Shown in pieces: positions 23,249-32,153 of a stretch of 46,619 bases of DNA. The stretch covers positions 1 through 46,619 of the forward strand of contig CAJPPK010000012.1 of the NCBI GenBank assembly GCA_905372565.1, written 5' to 3'. The DNA comes from an uncultured Porphyromonas sp. (GTDB lineage: Bacteria; Bacteroidota; Bacteroidia; Bacteroidales; Porphyromonadaceae). The notes below the pieces were generated by a model. That model was not told where the DNA came from, ran no database searches, and saw only the letters and a list, made by a program, of their open reading frames with translations. The first letter of the stretch is position 1. The number at the start of each line of letters is the position of its first letter. Made by a program: the position numbers and the translations under genes.

Positions 23249-25375
23249 ATGCAAGCTAAACATTGGATCGTCGCCTGTGCCGTCGCCCTCTCAGCCAGCT
23301 GGAGTGCGCTAGCCCAGACGATCTCTTCACCCAACAAGGGACTGAAGCTTCACTTCTCGATGAGTGCAGAGGGTGCACCGATGTATCGTCTCTCCTTCGC
23401 TGATGGACAGGAGATCATCCGCCCTAGCCACCTCGGACTAGAGATGACGGATGCCAAGAAGTCCTTTGACAAGGGGCTTGAAGTCACCGGAACGAAGGAA
23501 TCTACCTTTGACGAAACCTGGAAGCCCGTCTGGGGCGAGGTCAAGGAGATCCGCAACCACTATAACGAACTCCTCGTCAACCTCAAGAAGACAAGCAACG
23601 GCGACCCCATAGCGATTCGCTTCCGCCTCTTCAACGATGGGCTCGGCTTCCGCTATGAGTTCCCTGGCGGCAAGGATCGCAACTTCTACGTCGTCAAGCG
23701 TGAGCTTACCGAGTTCGCTATGACGGGTGACCACAAGGCGCACTGGATCCCTGGCGACTACGACACCGAGGAGTATGACTACCAGCACAGCCGACTCTCT
23801 GAGGTACGTGGGCTCTTCGACAAGGCGTTCACGGAGAACTGCTCTCAGACGGCCTTCTCTAAGACCGGCGTTCAGACCCCGCTGATGCTCAAGACTGATA
23901 AGGGGGTATACATCAACCTGCACGAAGCGGCACTGATTGACTTCCCTGCGATCAATCTTGATCTAGATGACAAGACGATGACCTTCCGTGTCGAGCTCAC
24001 ACCAGACGCCCAGGGTAATCGTGGACACATCGAAGCCCCCTTCAACACCCCTTGGCGTACCGCCATCGTCAGCCGTGATGCCCGTGACATCCTTTCCTCT
24101 AAGCTGACATACAACCTCAATGAGCCCTGTGCCTATGAGACCACCGACTGGATCAAGCCTATTAAGTATGTAGGGGTCTGGTGGGAAATGATCACCGGCA
24201 AGAGCTCTTGGGCATACACCGATGATCTTCCCTACGTGAAGATCGGCGAGACTGACTACACGAAGGTGAAGCCTAATGGCAAGCACGCTGCCAACACCCA
24301 GCACGTCAAGGAGTACATTGACTTTGCTGCTAAGCATGGCTTCGCTGCCGTCCTCGTCGAGGGCTGGAACATCGGCTGGGAAGACTGGTTCGGCAATAGC
24401 AAGGACCGTGTCTTTGACTTTGTCACCCCCTACCCCGACTTTAATGTCGCCGAGCTACGTGACTACGCTAAGGCCAAGGGCGTGAAGCTCATCATGCACC
24501 ACGAGACCTCTAGCTCGGTCACGAACTACGAGCGCCACATGGAGAAGGCTTACAAGTTCATGGCTGACAATGGCTACTCCGCTGTCAAGAGTGGCTATGT
24601 AGGGAACATCATCCCTCGTGGTGAGTACCACTACGGTCAGAGCATGGTCAACCACTACCTCCATGCCGTCAAGGAAGCTGCCAAGCACAAGATCTCGGTC
24701 AATGCTCACGAGTCCGTCCACATGACCGGTCTTAGCCGCACCTATCCTAACCTCATCGCTCAGGAGTCCGCACGTGGACAGGAGTATCAGGCCTTCGGGG
24801 GTAGCAAGCCTAACCACCTGACGGTACTTCCCTTCACTCGCCTCATCGGTGGCCCTATGGACTATACCCCAGGTATCTTCCAGATGGACATCAACAAGTA
24901 CAATCCTGACAACAACTCACACGTCAATACAACCATCTGTAACCAGCTAGCCTGCTACGTCACGATGTACAGCCCCCTCCAGATGGCAGCCGACCTACCC
25001 GAGATCTACGAGAAGCACATGGATGCCTTCCAGTTCATCAAGGACGTAGCTGTAGACTGGGACGACACTAAGATCATCGAAGCCGAGCCAGGTGAATACA
25101 TCACTATCGCTCGTAAGGCTAAGGGATCAGACAACTGGTTCGTAGGTAACGTCGCTGGCTATGATGGCCACAAGTCGAACTTCATGTTCGACTTCCTCGA
25201 TACAGGTAAGACCTACACGGCTACGATCTATGCCGATGCAAAGGATGCTCACTACAAGACCAACGCTGAGGTCTACACCATCCGTAAGGTCAAGGTCAAG
25301 AAGGGTAGCAAGCTCTCCCTCCAGTCTGCTCCAGGTGGCGGTTTCGCTATCTCAATCTTCCCAGACAAGAAATAA
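23249..25375 (+). CDS. susB: Glycoside hydrolase family 97 alpha-glucosidase (SusB-like)
   Basis: Calcium-dependent inverting alpha-glucosidase that trims maltooligosaccharides in the periplasm. The frame opens at 23141, but the ATG at 23249 (or 23246) starts a clean signal peptide ending SALAQ, giving 708 aa. Glutamates 174 (DTEEYD), 419 (MHHET), 488 (NAHES), 506 (AQES) and 512 (GQEY) keep a constant offset of 20 from SusB residues E194, E439, E508, E526 and E532, which I recall as its calcium ligands and catalytic residues. The sequence VKSGYVG where retaining GH97 enzymes carry the nucleophile aspartate supports the inverting subgroup. It is followed after 91 bases by a SusC gene. The susB assignment rests on these motifs and context. 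Confidence 0.9.
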   Translation: MQAKHWIVACAVALSASWSALAQTISSPNKGLKLHFSMSAEGAPMYRLSFADGQEIIRPSHLGLEMTDAKKSFDKGLEVTGTKESTFDETWKPVWGEVKEIRNHYNELLVNLKKTSNGDPIAIRFRLFNDGLGFRYEFPGGKDRNFYVVKRELTEFAMTGDHKAHWIPGDYDTEEYDYQHSRLSEVRGLFDKAFTENCSQTAFSKTGVQTPLMLKTDKGVYINLHEAALIDFPAINLDLDDKTMTFRVELTPDAQGNRGHIEAPFNTPWRTAIVSRDARDILSSKLTYNLNEPCAYETTDWIKPIKYVGVWWEMITGKSSWAYTDDLPYVKIGETDYTKVKPNGKHAANTQHVKEYIDFAAKHGFAAVLVEGWNIGWEDWFGNSKDRVFDFVTPYPDFNVAELRDYAKAKGVKLIMHHETSSSVTNYERHMEKAYKFMADNGYSAVKSGYVGNIIPRGEYHYGQSMVNHYLHAVKEAAKHKISVNAHESVHMTGLSRTYPNLIAQESARGQEYQAFGGSKPNHLTVLPFTRLIGGPMDYTPGIFQMDINKYNPDNNSHVNTTICNQLACYVTMYSPLQMAADLPEIYEKHMDAFQFIKDVAVDWDDTKIIEAEPGEYITIARKAKGSDNWFVGNVAGYDGHKSNFMFDFLDTGKTYTATIYADAKDAHYKTNAEVYTIRKVKVKKGSKLSLQSAPGGGFAISIFPDKK

Positions 25376-25387
25376 TCACTTTACTCT

Positions 25388-25425
25388 CGGGCTACCTAGC
25401 ACGAGCCCCCTTGGGGGTATCAGCT
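25388..25425 (+). other. Intercistronic stem-loop between susB and susC
   Basis: CGGGCTACCTAGC pairs with GCTAGGTAGCCCG, and the loop itself folds (GCCCCCTTGGGGGT). No U-run follows, so it is more likely an mRNA-stabilising or partially attenuating element within the operon than a full terminator. Confidence 0.6.
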
Positions 25426-25466
25426 AGGTAGCCCGACTACTATCCACTATTTATTCGATCCGTAGA

Positions 25467-28454
25467 ATGAACAAGGTTTTACGCCTCGTCCTCCTTTGCC
25501 TCACCCTGATGATCGCCCTGCCAGCTCTAGCGCAGGAGATCCAGGTCAAGGGGCGCGTCATTGACGAAAAGGGGGAAGCAGTCATCGGTGCTGCAGTCAA
25601 GGTCAAAGAGAGCACCAAGGGTGCCCTCACCGACCTAGATGGTAACTTCACCGTATCAGCTCCTCGCAAGGGCCATATCATCATCTCCTTCATGGGCTTC
25701 AAGAGCCAAACCATCGATCTCTCCACGAGCAAGCTCCCTCTGAAGATCACGCTCCAAGAAGAATCTCAGTCTCTCAAGGAAGTCGTCGTCGTAGGCTATG
25801 GCTCCATGCAGAAGAAGGACCTCACGGGATCTATCTCCTCGATCAGCGAGAAGAACTTCCAGAAGGGTGCTATCTCTACCGCCAGTGAGCTCCTCGTAGG
25901 TAAAGTCGCTGGGGTACAGATCACCCCTGACGGCTCTCCTGGTGCTGGTGGTCGTATCCGCATCCGTGGCGGTGCTTCACTCAATGCCAGCAACGACCCA
26001 CTGATCGTCATCGACGGAGTACCCATCGAGAACACTGCAGTCTCGGGGGCTCCTAATATCCTCTCCACGATCAACCCCCAGGATATCGCTTCGATGAACG
26101 TCCTCAAGGATGCTTCTGCCACAGCGATCTATGGTTCTCGTGCTTCGAACGGGGTCATCATGATCACGACCAAGCGTGGTAAGCTCGGACAGAAGACACA
26201 GATCGCTGTCTCTGTACAGAACTCCCTCTCCGAAGCGGCTCGTCGTGTACGTGTCCTCTCAGCAGACGAATACCGTGCCCTCATCCAGCGCATCGCCCCA
26301 GCCTCTGTCAATAAGCTCGGTAATGCCTCCACTGACTGGCAAGATGAGATCTATCAGCTCGCCTATGGTGGTGACTATAACCTCAGCATCTCTGGTGCTG
26401 CAGGAAAGGTACCTTATCGTGCCAGCGCTGGCTTCTATCACCAGCAGGGCGTCTTGAAGACTGACCAGATGAATCGTGCGAGTGGCTCCATCAGCCTCTC
26501 TCCCCGCCTCTTCGACAGCCACCTCGCGATCGACGCTAACGTAAAGTTCTCTGCTACGCACAATCGCTTCGCTAACAAGGATGCGATCGGAGCCGCTGTC
26601 CAGTTTGACCCCACTCGCCCTGTCCGTGACAACGATCCGAAGTATGCACCCTATGGAGGTTACTTCACTTGGCTTGATGGGACGAGCCTACAGAAGCTAG
26701 CTCCTAAAAACCCCGTCGCCCTACTCGAGCAAAAGGAAGATGTCAGCGATGTCTTCCGTACGATCGGTAATGTGAAGTTCGACTACAAGGTCCACTTCCT
26801 CCCTGATCTTCGCCTGAATGTCAACCTCGGCTATGACTATGCCTCTGGTAAGGGAACCATCATCATTCCCGAGAATTCCTCGATCGGCTGGGAGCGCTTC
26901 ACCCTGAAGCAGAATGGTAAGCCCGATGTACTCAAGAGTGGTACGAATAATAGCTACGAACAGCAGAAGCGTAGCCTCCTCTTCGATATCTACGCTAACT
27001 ACGTCAAGGAACTAACCTCCCTGCGTAGTCGTGTTGACCTCATGGCTGGTTACTCCTACCAAGACTGGAAGACCAACGTACATAACTCCCCAGACTATAC
27101 CTACGACAAGACCCTCGTATCTAGCCCTGTCTTCGCTGTGGACTACCCACAGAATACGCTGGTGTCTTTCTACGGACGTCTGAACTATAGCCTCATGGAC
27201 CGCTACCTCTTCACGGCGACGGTTCGTGCCGACGGCTCTTCTCGCTTTAGCCCAGATAACCGTTGGGGTATCTTCCCTGCACTAGCTTTCGCTTGGCGCA
27301 TGAACCAGGAGAACTTCCTCAAGAATGTCACTTGGCTGGATGATCTGAAGCTCCGTCTTGGCTACGGTGTCACGGGACAGCAGGATGGTATCGGTAACTA
27401 TACCTACCTCCCCTTCTACTCCCTCTCGACCAACACGGCGAAGTATCAGCTTGGGAACACCTATTACAATATGCTCCGTCCCGCAGCTTACGATGCCAAC
27501 ATCCACTGGGAGACGACAGCGACCTCTAACATTGGTCTAGACTTCTCATTCATCAAGGGACGTCTCTCTGGTACGCTCGACTTCTATCACCGTAACACCA
27601 AGGATCTACTCAACGAGATCCCCGTACCTGCTGGATCAAACTTCTCTAACCGTATCCTCACCAACGTGGGTAACATCGAGGGTAAGGGATTCGAGCTTAG
27701 CATCACTGCGACTCCTATCCAGACCAAGCGTTTCTCTTGGGATGTCACCTACAATATCAGCTCTAACAGTACCAAGATCACGAAGCTTAACGCTGTAGAC
27801 CTCCCTGGATACCAAGGTGTCCCCACGGGTCATGTCGAGGGAGGTACTGGTACCAATGCACAGATCCACTCTGTAGGTTACGCACCTGGTACCTTCTTCC
27901 TCTATCAGCAGAAGTACGATGCTCAGGGTAAGCCTCTGGAAGGGCAGTTCGTCGACCGCAACGATGACAAGGTCATCAACGAGCAAGACAAGTATCGTAC
28001 ACATAGTCCCGAGCCTAAGGTCACCATGGGGCTATCTACGAGCCTTTCCTTCGATCGCTGGACACTATCTACCTCGCTGAGATCTAACATCGGGAACTAC
28101 ATCTACGATAACATCAATGCGTACATGGCACATCACGCTGCCGTGCTGAACTCAGGTCAGTACTTCAAGAATACGACCCCAGAGATCAACAACTCTAACT
28201 TCACGAACACGAGTAATACGCAGATCCTCTCCGACTACTACCTCCACAAGGCTTCCTTCATCAAGATGGATAACCTCTCGCTGGGCTACGACTTCGGTCG
28301 TATCTTCGGCAAGGCTAGCCTACGAGCATCTGCTACGGTACAGAATGTCTTCACCCTCTCTCCCTACAAGGGTATAGATCCAGAGCGTGCGATCGACTTC
28401 AGTCTCTATCCTATCCCTCGCACTTACACGCTCAATCTCTCCCTCACGCTCTAA
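25467..28454 (+). CDS. susC: SusC/RagA-family TonB-dependent outer-membrane transporter
   Basis: A 995-aa TonB-linked channel that imports oligosaccharides captured by SusD. It has a signal peptide (1-23, ending ALAQ) and an N-terminal carboxypeptidase-regulatory-like domain (about 25-105: VKGRVIDEKGEAVIGAAVKV, GFKSQTIDL). A TonB-box-like LKEVVVVGYGSMQKKDLTGS follows, then a plug (GVQITPDGSPGAGGRIRIRG, DPLIVIDGVPIEN) and a large beta-barrel ending in LNLSLTL. It lies between a susB-like gene and a susD-like gene that also looks like the starch type, so the substrate is probably starch or maltooligosaccharides. The susC symbol is by analogy. Confidence 0.92.
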   Translation: MNKVLRLVLLCLTLMIALPALAQEIQVKGRVIDEKGEAVIGAAVKVKESTKGALTDLDGNFTVSAPRKGHIIISFMGFKSQTIDLSTSKLPLKITLQEESQSLKEVVVVGYGSMQKKDLTGSISSISEKNFQKGAISTASELLVGKVAGVQITPDGSPGAGGRIRIRGGASLNASNDPLIVIDGVPIENTAVSGAPNILSTINPQDIASMNVLKDASATAIYGSRASNGVIMITTKRGKLGQKTQIAVSVQNSLSEAARRVRVLSADEYRALIQRIAPASVNKLGNASTDWQDEIYQLAYGGDYNLSISGAAGKVPYRASAGFYHQQGVLKTDQMNRASGSISLSPRLFDSHLAIDANVKFSATHNRFANKDAIGAAVQFDPTRPVRDNDPKYAPYGGYFTWLDGTSLQKLAPKNPVALLEQKEDVSDVFRTIGNVKFDYKVHFLPDLRLNVNLGYDYASGKGTIIIPENSSIGWERFTLKQNGKPDVLKSGTNNSYEQQKRSLLFDIYANYVKELTSLRSRVDLMAGYSYQDWKTNVHNSPDYTYDKTLVSSPVFAVDYPQNTLVSFYGRLNYSLMDRYLFTATVRADGSSRFSPDNRWGIFPALAFAWRMNQENFLKNVTWLDDLKLRLGYGVTGQQDGIGNYTYLPFYSLSTNTAKYQLGNTYYNMLRPAAYDANIHWETTATSNIGLDFSFIKGRLSGTLDFYHRNTKDLLNEIPVPAGSNFSNRILTNVGNIEGKGFELSITATPIQTKRFSWDVTYNISSNSTKITKLNAVDLPGYQGVPTGHVEGGTGTNAQIHSVGYAPGTFFLYQQKYDAQGKPLEGQFVDRNDDKVINEQDKYRTHSPEPKVTMGLSTSLSFDRWTLSTSLRSNIGNYIYDNINAYMAHHAAVLNSGQYFKNTTPEINNSNFTNTSNTQILSDYYLHKASFIKMDNLSLGYDFGRIFGKASLRASATVQNVFTLSPYKGIDPERAIDFSLYPIPRTYTLNLSLTL

Positions 28455-28469
28455 GCTATCGACTTCCCA

Positions 28470-30035
28470 ATGATGAATACAAATAAGAAGCCCCTCAGCC
28501 GAGCTCTCCTCGTGCTAGGGATTGGTTCGCTAGCAGTACTAAGCTCCTGCACTAAGGATCTTGATCGCTTCCCTACCAATGGCGATACCTCCAAGTCTGT
28601 CTATGATTCTCCGGAGAAGACTCTTCAGGCATTCGCTAAGGTCTATGGCGCCTATGCCCTCACTGGCAATGGTGATGGTCAAGACATCGCAGGTATGGAC
28701 GAAGGCTCTAGTGACTTCGTACGTCAGCTCTTCTCCCTCCAAGAGCTCCCCACCGAAACGGCTATCAACGCTTGGGGTGATGGCGGGGTACCCGACCTCC
28801 ATGCACATAGCTGGTCAGCATCTAATGAACTCGTGCGTGGACTCTACTACCGCTCACTCTACCAGATCAAGCTCGCCTCAGACTTCCTGCGTAACACAGA
28901 GTCCAAGGCAGGAGATGCTACGATGCGTACTTATCGTGCAGAAGCTCGCTTCCTTCGTGCCTACCAGTACTGGGTAATGATCGACCTCTATGGCAATCCT
29001 CCCTTCGTCACCGAAGCAACGCCTACTGGTAAGGTCTACCCTGAGCAGATCAGCCGAGCTGACCTCTTCAAGTACATCGAGTCTGAGCTGAAGGCTATCG
29101 ACGGAGATCTCCTTGCTCCTAAGCAGGCTGGCTATGGTCGTGCAGACAAGGCTGCTGCCTGGACGCTCCTCTCTCGTCTCTACCTCAATGCAGAGATCTA
29201 TACCGGCACTCAGCGCTATGCTGATGCTGCTGAATATGCAGAGAAGGTGATCTCTTCTGGTAGCTATAGGCTCAAGTCTGACTACAGCCATCTCTTCCTC
29301 GCAGACAATAACCTCAATAATAATGAGGTCATCCTGTCGATCAACTATGATGGACGTCAGTCTCAGAACTGGGGAGGCATGACCTACCTCATCAATGCCT
29401 CCACAGGGGAGGAAGCGAAGAAGACCACGGGCGTGAGCATGGGCGTCGGTGGCTGGCAGGGTAATCGTGCTACGACTGCTCTCCTAGCACTCTTCGGAGC
29501 AGATGCGGCTAAGGACAAGCGCTGTCTCATGAAGGAGTCCAGCACGCCAAATATCACGGACGTGAAGAATTTCAATCAGGGAGTCTATGTCTATAAGTTC
29601 CGCAATGTCACTAGCACGGGTGCCAATGGTAGCAATAGCGACCATGCTGATACGGACTTCCCTCTCTTCCGTCTGGCGGAGCTGTATCTGAACTACGCCG
29701 AAGCTGCTGTCCGCGGACATGGTGATAAGGCGAAGGCGCTTCAGTACCTCAATCTCCTTCGTGAGCGTGCCTACGGAAATAACTCCGGCAACTATACGAC
29801 CCTCCCTTCACTCGAAGGCTTACTCTCTGAGCGTGGCCGTGAGTTCTACTGGGAAGGACAGCGTCGTACGGACCTCATCCGCTTTGGCAAGTTCGTAGGC
29901 AGTGACTACGTCTGGCCATGGAAGGGTGGTGTAGCTGCTGGTAAGGCTATTGAGACTTATCGTGTCCTATATCCGCTACCATCTGATGACCTCCAGGCTA
30001 ACCCTCAGAACCTACGTCAGAACACTGGCTACTAA
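28470..30035 (+). CDS. susD: SusD/RagB-family starch-binding lipoprotein
   Basis: A 521-aa surface lipoprotein that caps the SusC channel and delivers glycan. The lipobox is AVLSSC (Cys27 from the first of two adjacent ATGs). The tetratricopeptide-like helical core and family hallmarks are present: RAEARFLRAYQYWVMIDLYG, GRADKAAAWTLLSRLYLNAE, FPLFRLAELYLNYAEA, GREFYWEGQRRTDLIRFG, and the end PQNLRQNTGY. The segments DIAGMDEGSSDF, ELPTETAINAW and WPWKGG resemble Bacteroides SusD rather than RagB, supporting a starch role. It starts 15 bases after susC and is the last gene before a terminator. Confidence 0.92.
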   Translation: MMNTNKKPLSRALLVLGIGSLAVLSSCTKDLDRFPTNGDTSKSVYDSPEKTLQAFAKVYGAYALTGNGDGQDIAGMDEGSSDFVRQLFSLQELPTETAINAWGDGGVPDLHAHSWSASNELVRGLYYRSLYQIKLASDFLRNTESKAGDATMRTYRAEARFLRAYQYWVMIDLYGNPPFVTEATPTGKVYPEQISRADLFKYIESELKAIDGDLLAPKQAGYGRADKAAAWTLLSRLYLNAEIYTGTQRYADAAEYAEKVISSGSYRLKSDYSHLFLADNNLNNNEVILSINYDGRQSQNWGGMTYLINASTGEEAKKTTGVSMGVGGWQGNRATTALLALFGADAAKDKRCLMKESSTPNITDVKNFNQGVYVYKFRNVTSTGANGSNSDHADTDFPLFRLAELYLNYAEAAVRGHGDKAKALQYLNLLRERAYGNNSGNYTTLPSLEGLLSERGREFYWEGQRRTDLIRFGKFVGSDYVWPWKGGVAAGKAIETYRVLYPLPSDDLQANPQNLRQNTGY

Positions 30036-30064
30036 GCCTCTTCATTCTTCTTTATAATTCGAGT

Positions 30065-30108
30065 CTCCGCCCGCTGTGCTATCGGTACAGCGGGCGGAGC
30101 TCTTTTTC
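30065..30108 (+). terminator. Terminator of the sus operon
   Basis: CTCCGCCCGCTGT pairs with ACAGCGGGCGGAG, then CTCTTTTTCCC. Confidence 0.92.
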
Positions 30109-30610
30109 CCCATCATTTAAATCATCCATTGAGACAATATTAAATTACCTCTTCCTTATCGCCTCTTTATTCCATTCAGGCGAAGTAGATTAAATCCGAT
30201 ACTTTTAATTCATCTATCCTTCCTGTTAAAATAGATAGCTGTATAGTATCACTCCTTGAGGAGAGATCTTCGCCAGCAAGGAGCCTGCCTAACAAACCCA
30301 ACAGCACTCCCCTAGTCCCAGACAGAAGACATAGCTCCCTAGCCGAAGAATGGATAGGAATCATCGGCTCAAAAGCAACGCTGCAACCCCAAGAAAGCAA
30401 CGTTGCTTTTTCGTAATTCCAACGTTGGAATCAGCCCACTCGTCCCAATCCATGTGCAGCATCCTAAGCATAGCCGAGGAAGCATTACAGATGTAAAGGA
30501 CTCTCGTCACAGGAAGCACCCCAGCTCACCCTGCCTATGAAATCAAGCCCCCTTACGCATAAAGTCTCACCTTTTGCTTCATCTATTAAGAAATTCTGAC
30601 GAGAAAAGCG
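30109..30610. other. Gene-free region upstream of the NYN gene
   Basis: About 500 bases with no supportable gene. It contains the palindrome array at 30372-30437. The rest shows only scattered short inverted repeats, such as CTCCTTGAGGAG at 30252-30263. Confidence 0.5.
30372..30437. repeat. 22-bp-period array of 16-bp palindromes (locus G)
   Basis: Three units start at 30372, 30394 and 30416. The second and third carry perfect 16-bp palindromes, AAAGCAACGTTGCTTT and ATTCCAACGTTGGAAT, both centred on CAACGTTG. The first (AAAGCAACGCTGCAAC) is degenerate. The sequence is unrelated to the other arrays, but the architecture is the same. Confidence 0.7.
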
Positions 30611-30618
30611 TACCTTTG
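30611..30618 (+). promoter_or_regulatory. -7 promoter element of the NYN/cold-shock gene
   Basis: TACCTTTG matches TAnnTTTG, 54 bases before the ATG. The -33 region is not clear. Confidence 0.6.
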
Positions 30619-30623
30619 TACAG

Positions 30624-30643
30624 CTCCCGACGGGAGTTTTTTT
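30624..30643 (+). promoter_or_regulatory. Terminator-like hairpin at the start of the NYN mRNA leader
   Basis: CTCCCGACGGGAG followed by seven T bases sits immediately downstream of the predicted transcription start. A terminator-like hairpin in this place suggests attenuation or a stability element. The following leader is very A+T-rich. Confidence 0.6.
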
Positions 30644-30672
30644 AGTTCATTGATAATTATTTATAAGTAAGT

Positions 30673-31851
30673 ATGATCGGAAAAGAAAAAAGTTCCAAAT
30701 TAACCCGCATTGGTATCTTTTATGACGGCAATTACTTTTGGCATGTCAGCACATTTTATTACCAATACCATGAGCGAAAGAGTCGCCTAAGCGTAAGTGG
30801 CCTGCATACATTCATCAAGGAAAAAATCGCCGAACTCGAAGACACGACCCCAGAGCTGTGCAAGATCACAGATGCTCATTACTTCCGTGGTCGCCTCTCA
30901 GCGACTGAAGCCGCTAAAGCATCCGGTGACGTCCTCTTCTATGAGCGTCTATTTGACGATGTACTCAACTCGGAGGGGGTGACGATGCACCACCTTCCTC
31001 TCTCTCGCACGGGTAAGGGGAAGAAGAAAGAAAAGGGTGTCGATGTACTCTTTGCTCTCGAAGCATACGAGCGTGCCCTACATCTCAACTTTGACGTCGT
31101 CGTCCTGATCGCAGCCGATGGAGACTACATTCCACTAGTACGCAAGCTCCACGCTTTAGGTACTCGCGTGATGATCTTAGGCTGGGATCTGGAACACGAA
31201 AGTGAGAAGAAGGAGCCCACGACGACTTATACCTCTAATGATCTACTCGAAGAGGCGACCTATCCTGTACGGATGAACGAACTCATCGACAGCCGTGCCT
31301 CTCGGATGAATCACCTCATCAATGGGCTATTCGTCCATAAGGGGATCATCGAAGATCGTAGAGAGATCAAGGGACGTCCTTACCAAGCCCCTAGGGTACA
31401 ACCTCGTCCACTCGATGCTAGCCAGCAAGAGCAAGTACGCCCCACAGAGCATGAGAGCGAAGACGAGAAGGATAATGATCTTAACCAGCTAGCTCAGGCA
31501 CCTGAACCCGAGCTAACACTCACAGTACAGGAGTCTCTCCCTACGCCGGAGCTGAAGGTCGTCGGGCGGATTGATCTGCCTCATCCTAAATCCACCCTAC
31601 AGCCAGGAGAAGAACTTCCAGAAGGGTTGGTACAAGGCCAGATCAACTCTATCAAGCAAGGCTTCGGCTTCATCAATGTCGGGCTGAAGGAAAATGCCTT
31701 CTTCCACTACAAGAGCCTAAATGGGATCAACTTCAGTGACCTCTATGTCGGTGATTGGGTCGAGATGCACCTCTCGCGCAATGAAAAGGGTAATCTCGTT
31801 GCCTCTGACGTAGCTCTCCTCCTCCCAGAAGAGTCTGCCCTCGAAGAGTAG
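30673..31851 (+). CDS. NYN-domain RNase-like protein with C-terminal cold-shock domain
   Basis: A 392-aa cytoplasmic protein. The N-terminal NYN (LabA/DUF88-type) PIN-like nuclease domain covers about residues 10-180. Its acidic metal-binding residues are visible: Asp18 with Asn20 (FYDGNYF), Asp124 (GVDVLFALEAYE), and Asp149/Asp151 (IAADGDYIPLV). A charged, disordered linker (about 215-310) leads to a cold-shock S1-like domain (about 315-385) with RNP1-like KQGFGFINV and RNP2-like NAFFHY. The combination suggests an RNA-binding endoribonuclease, but the substrate is unknown. It stands alone, with a promoter and leader hairpin in front and a terminator behind. Confidence 0.88.
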   Translation: MIGKEKSSKLTRIGIFYDGNYFWHVSTFYYQYHERKSRLSVSGLHTFIKEKIAELEDTTPELCKITDAHYFRGRLSATEAAKASGDVLFYERLFDDVLNSEGVTMHHLPLSRTGKGKKKEKGVDVLFALEAYERALHLNFDVVVLIAADGDYIPLVRKLHALGTRVMILGWDLEHESEKKEPTTTYTSNDLLEEATYPVRMNELIDSRASRMNHLINGLFVHKGIIEDRREIKGRPYQAPRVQPRPLDASQQEQVRPTEHESEDEKDNDLNQLAQAPEPELTLTVQESLPTPELKVVGRIDLPHPKSTLQPGEELPEGLVQGQINSIKQGFGFINVGLKENAFFHYKSLNGINFSDLYVGDWVEMHLSRNEKGNLVASDVALLLPEESALEE

Positions 31852-31874
31852 CCCTACTTCTCACCTGATATACA

Positions 31875-31917
31875 AGCCTGCCCTAGGAAGCATCATAGCT
31901 CTAGGGCAGGCTTTTCT
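31875..31917 (+). terminator. Terminator after the NYN gene
   Basis: AAGCCTGCCCTAG pairs with CTAGGGCAGGCTT, followed by TTCTAT. Confidence 0.9.
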
Positions 31918-32022
31918 ATATCCTTAACCTAGCTCTAGACACCTTAAAACCCATCTCTTTTCACCTCTTAGTCCTAGAGAATGAGACCAATAGCATCCTA
32001 AAAAATTAAGGAAGGTAAAGCA

Positions 32023-32054
32023 TTTGCTCCTTTCTACGTGAATGGCTACATTTG
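32023..32054 (+). promoter_or_regulatory. Promoter of the rseC-rnf operon
   Basis: TTTG at 32023-32026 and TACATTTG at 32047-32054 with a 20-base spacer. This is the best -33/-7 pair in the window apart from that of tRNA-Gln. It lies 100 bases before the first ATG. Confidence 0.8.
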
Positions 32055-32153
32055 CTTCAAGTGAATGCAACGAAACACCTAAAGCAAAGCGCTTTGTAGG
32101 AGGTATAACTGGGTCGATAACTACGGCTCCTTAATTCAGAAGGCTTCACCACG

